Source of the DNA: JAITVM01 sp031551135
GTDB taxonomy: Bacteria > Bacillota > Clostridia > Lachnospirales > JAITVM01
Length of the DNA stretch: 22,022 nucleotides
Reading direction: 5' to 3'
NCBI GenBank assembly: GCA_031551135.1
Contig: JAVBOA010000047.1
Location: forward strand, 1-22,022
Position numbers and translations under genes: made by a program. The first letter of the stretch is position 1; every line of letters starts with the position of its first letter. The notes below the pieces were generated by a model. The model made no database searches and was not told where the DNA came from. It saw only the letters and a program-made list of their open reading frames with translations. Shown here piece by piece: positions 20,658-22,022 of the stretch.

Positions 20658-21438
20658 GGCCAAGCACCTCCTTTGTAAACTGTTCATACGCCTGCGCGAC
20701 CTTACTGCCTTTGTCATAAGCATAAATGCTCTTGCCCGCCGCACTTGTTTCCGCCGCTTTTGTGGCTATGGGGATTTCTGTTTTGAATATTTTTAGTACA
20801 TTCCCATAGCCGTTTCTTAGCGTTTCGGCGGTAGTTTTGGCAAGATTGGTACGCATATCGGCTAGTGTTAGTAAAACGCCTTCTACCTTTAGATTTGGGT
20901 TGATTTGCTTCTTAACCTTGCTGATAGTTTTCATAAGCTGTGTCATGCCTTTAGCGGGTAGATATTGCGCTTGCACATGGACAATAACGCTATTTGCCGC
21001 TGCAAGAGCGTTTATTGTAATCATTCCAAGGCTCGGCATACAGTCGATTAAGATATAATCGTACTGCGTTTTTATGGTGTCAATATAGGCTTTTAGGGTA
21101 AATTCGCGGCTCATAGCCGTTACAAGTGCCATTTCCGTGCCGGATAAATCCATGTTAGAGGGAACAAGGTCAACACCTTCGGCGTGATGCAAAATACCCT
21201 CGTCCGGTATAATGAGTTCGTCACGAATGACTTTCCTCATTAAAGAAGCGAGGGTATTATCAAGGCTGTCATTATTTGCCCAGCCTAGGGCTGTTGTTAA
21301 ATCTCCTTGCGGATCTGCGTCAATCAAAGCGACTTTTTTACCCATCATAGCGAGCCCTACACCGAGGTTGATTGTTGTTGTTGTCTTGCCGACGCCTCCC
21401 TTTTGGTTGCAGACGGCGATGATGTTACACTGGGGCAT
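20617..21438 (-). CDS. parA: ParA/Soj-type partition ATPase
   Basis: A 273-residue deviant-Walker ATPase: KGGVGKTTTT (residues 13-22), switch motif ALIDADPQGDLTTALG (37-52), YILIDCMPSLG (126-136), and the C-terminal ParA pattern with KSIYAYDKGSKVAQAYEQF. ParA proteins bind non-specific DNA with ATP and move ParB-parS complexes. The lack of an N-terminal HTH extension and the parB type place it with small ParA proteins of integrative and conjugative elements or plasmids rather than plasmid P1-type. The ATG at 21438 has AAAGGAGG 8-10 nt upstream. The gene itself looks intact, but its partner parB (overlapping by 41 nt) is destroyed. Confidence 0.92.
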   Translation of the reverse strand: MPQCNIIAVCNQKGGVGKTTTTINLGVGLAMMGKKVALIDADPQGDLTTALGWANNDSLDNTLASLMRKVIRDELIIPDEGILHHAEGVDLVPSNMDLSGTEMALVTAMSREFTLKAYIDTIKTQYDYILIDCMPSLGMITINALAAANSVIVHVQAQYLPAKGMTQLMKTISKVKKQINPNLKVEGVLLTLADMRTNLAKTTAETLRNGYGNVLKIFKTEIPIATKAAETSAAGKSIYAYDKGSKVAQAYEQFTKEVLGLGAKDKPKPTLSR

Positions 21439-21464
21439 GGCTAAATTCCTCCTTTCGATTGAAT

Positions 21465-21528
21465 TAGCCGCTAGGCGGCTATGTAGTTTTGGAGCATAAT
21501 AAAAGCCGCCTAAAGTAATAAAGACGGC
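21465..21528 (-). promoter_or_regulatory. Alternative hairpins in the parA leader (attenuator, operator or parS candidate)
   Basis: Three overlapping pairings exist: GCCGCC/GACGGC (21505-21510 with 21523-21528, one G-U; on the - strand followed by TTTTATT, terminator-like); TAGGCGGCT/AGCCGCCTA (21472-21480 with 21504-21512, perfect 9 bp); and TAGCCGC-TAG-GCGGCTA (21465-21481, perfect 7 bp). The second excludes the other two. They lie 27-90 nt upstream of the parA start. Confidence 0.45.
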
Positions 21529-21720
21529 AGAAAGAGTTTACTTATCACAATCAATAATCCCTGTTTTCCTGCAGGTCTTCCATGCAAAAGTGAATATTAG
21601 GTAAGAATTTTCCTATATGTGTCCTGAAAAAGAATCTACATTTGCACCCTAAATTCCGCAAAAATTAGCAATCTACATTTAGATAATTGCAAAAAATGAG
21701 TAAATTGGGCAAAATATCTC

Positions 21721-21749
21721 TTTACAAAATCTGTATGTAGTGGTATAAT
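21721..21749 (+). promoter_or_regulatory. Promoter of the right-hand IS transposase
   Basis: TTTACA (21721-21726), 17-nt spacer, TATAAT (21744-21749) with TG one base upstream (extended -10). It lies 27 nt before the transposase ATG. Confidence 0.75.
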
Positions 21750-21775
21750 TAGATAACTACAAGGAGGAGATTATT

Positions 21776-22022
21776 ATGGCTCTGTGTTCGAAGTTTCAAG
21801 TTGAACTACCAAAAAAAAGGGATTATTATTGCAAAAACCAGAAAATACCCATATGTTTATCACGTAGATTCATATTATCGAAATAAAAATGGCACGCCTA
21901 CGCACAGCAAACGCTCGATTGGAAACTTTGACAGAGATACCGGAATGTTAATTCCAAACAAAACATATTTCGAGATTTACGATGAAGAACCAACGTTTGT
22001 AGAAAAGCTTGAACAATCCGAA
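21776..22022 (+). pseudogene. Transposase N-terminus with frameshift at an A8 run, 3' partial (IS1634/IS4-like)
   Basis: ATG at 21776 follows AAGGAGGAG with good spacing and a consensus promoter. The first frame (MALCSKFQVELPKK) stops soon after a run of eight A (21811-21818). The following sequence in the +1 frame reads GIIIAKTRKYPYVYHVDSYY, then RNKNGTPTHSKRSIGNFD and DTGMLIPNKTYFEIY to the window edge, the style of N-terminus I associate with IS1634/IS4-superfamily transposases (Y.Y.S.R.K.GKP..K.IG..D..TG.LIPN). One A fewer would restore a single frame, so it is either a frameshift mutation or a slippage-dependent IS. The catalytic domain would lie beyond the window. Family assignment is tentative. 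Confidence 0.55.

Larger units (their letters stand above)
21439..21775. other. Intergenic region between parA and the right-hand IS
   Basis: It holds the parA leader hairpins (21465-21528), then AT-rich DNA leading into the IS end. An 11-nt direct repeat AATCTACATTT occurs at 21633-21643 and 21670-21680, probably in the left end of the IS. I see no protein gene and no clear - strand promoter for parA. Confidence 0.5.

Noticed and set aside
20658..20744. ParB start at 20744
   Set aside because: The extension lies inside parA in another frame; TTG 20657 has an AAGGAGGTG 7 nt upstream and gives the usual ParB N-terminus.

Overview
The window looks like a chromosomal accessory region of a low-GC Gram-positive anaerobe of the class Clostridia. 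The signs are AT-rich DNA, strong AAGGAGG-type ribosome binding sites, an unusually high share of TTG start codons, an S-layer-homology (SLH) surface protein, consensus sigma-A promoters and Firmicutes-type ParA/ParB and IS elements. No species can be named from the sequence alone.

Left part (1-4.86 kb, + strand): the 3' part of an NlpC/P60-like peptidase with a C-terminal stalk domain, an AT-rich 584-bp gap holding a good promoter, then a large secreted surface protein (beta-helix-like N-terminus, four Listeria-Bacteroides repeats, two regulatory-like beta domains, Pro/Ser/Thr linker, SLH anchor) closed by a clean terminator.

Plasmid-like module (5.0-9.35 kb, mostly - strand): a remnant of an IS630-type transposase, then an operon read right to left. 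A small ParR/ribbon-helix-helix-like protein starts directly downstream of a palindrome-rich consensus promoter, followed by a ParM-like actin ATPase, a small membrane protein and a membrane-anchored FtsK/SpoIIIE translocase with a gamma-like C-terminus. A separate AbrB-like small protein gene lies upstream. The combination of an actin filament system and a DNA pump in one operon is the most interesting candidate system here. A tRNA-like gene with an odd anticodon loop and a DUF3137-type membrane protein follow.

Stress/envelope block (10.8-15.75 kb, - strand): HdeD-like, GAP-family (LysE-like), DUF1269 and DUF202 membrane proteins, then a MalT-type LuxR regulator with its own promoter. Near-identical 113-114-bp inverted-repeat elements (MITE-like) sit inside this block and again near 19.7 kb; a decayed relative lies near 13.85 kb.

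Right part (15.9-19.6 kb): a Nudix gene lacking any standard start codon, a previously easy-to-miss 21-residue Phe-rich peptide gene sharing a bidirectional terminator with it, an unrecognised 400-aa protein, a second Nudix hydrolase and an APH(6)/hydroxyurea-kinase-like phosphotransferase.

Right end (19.8-22.0 kb): parA and parB of an integrative or plasmid-type element. parB is cut and fused in frame to the C-terminal part of an IS200/IS605 transposase. The window ends inside a second IS whose transposase reading frame is shifted at a run of eight A. Overall the ends carry debris of several mobile elements around a conserved envelope/stress core.
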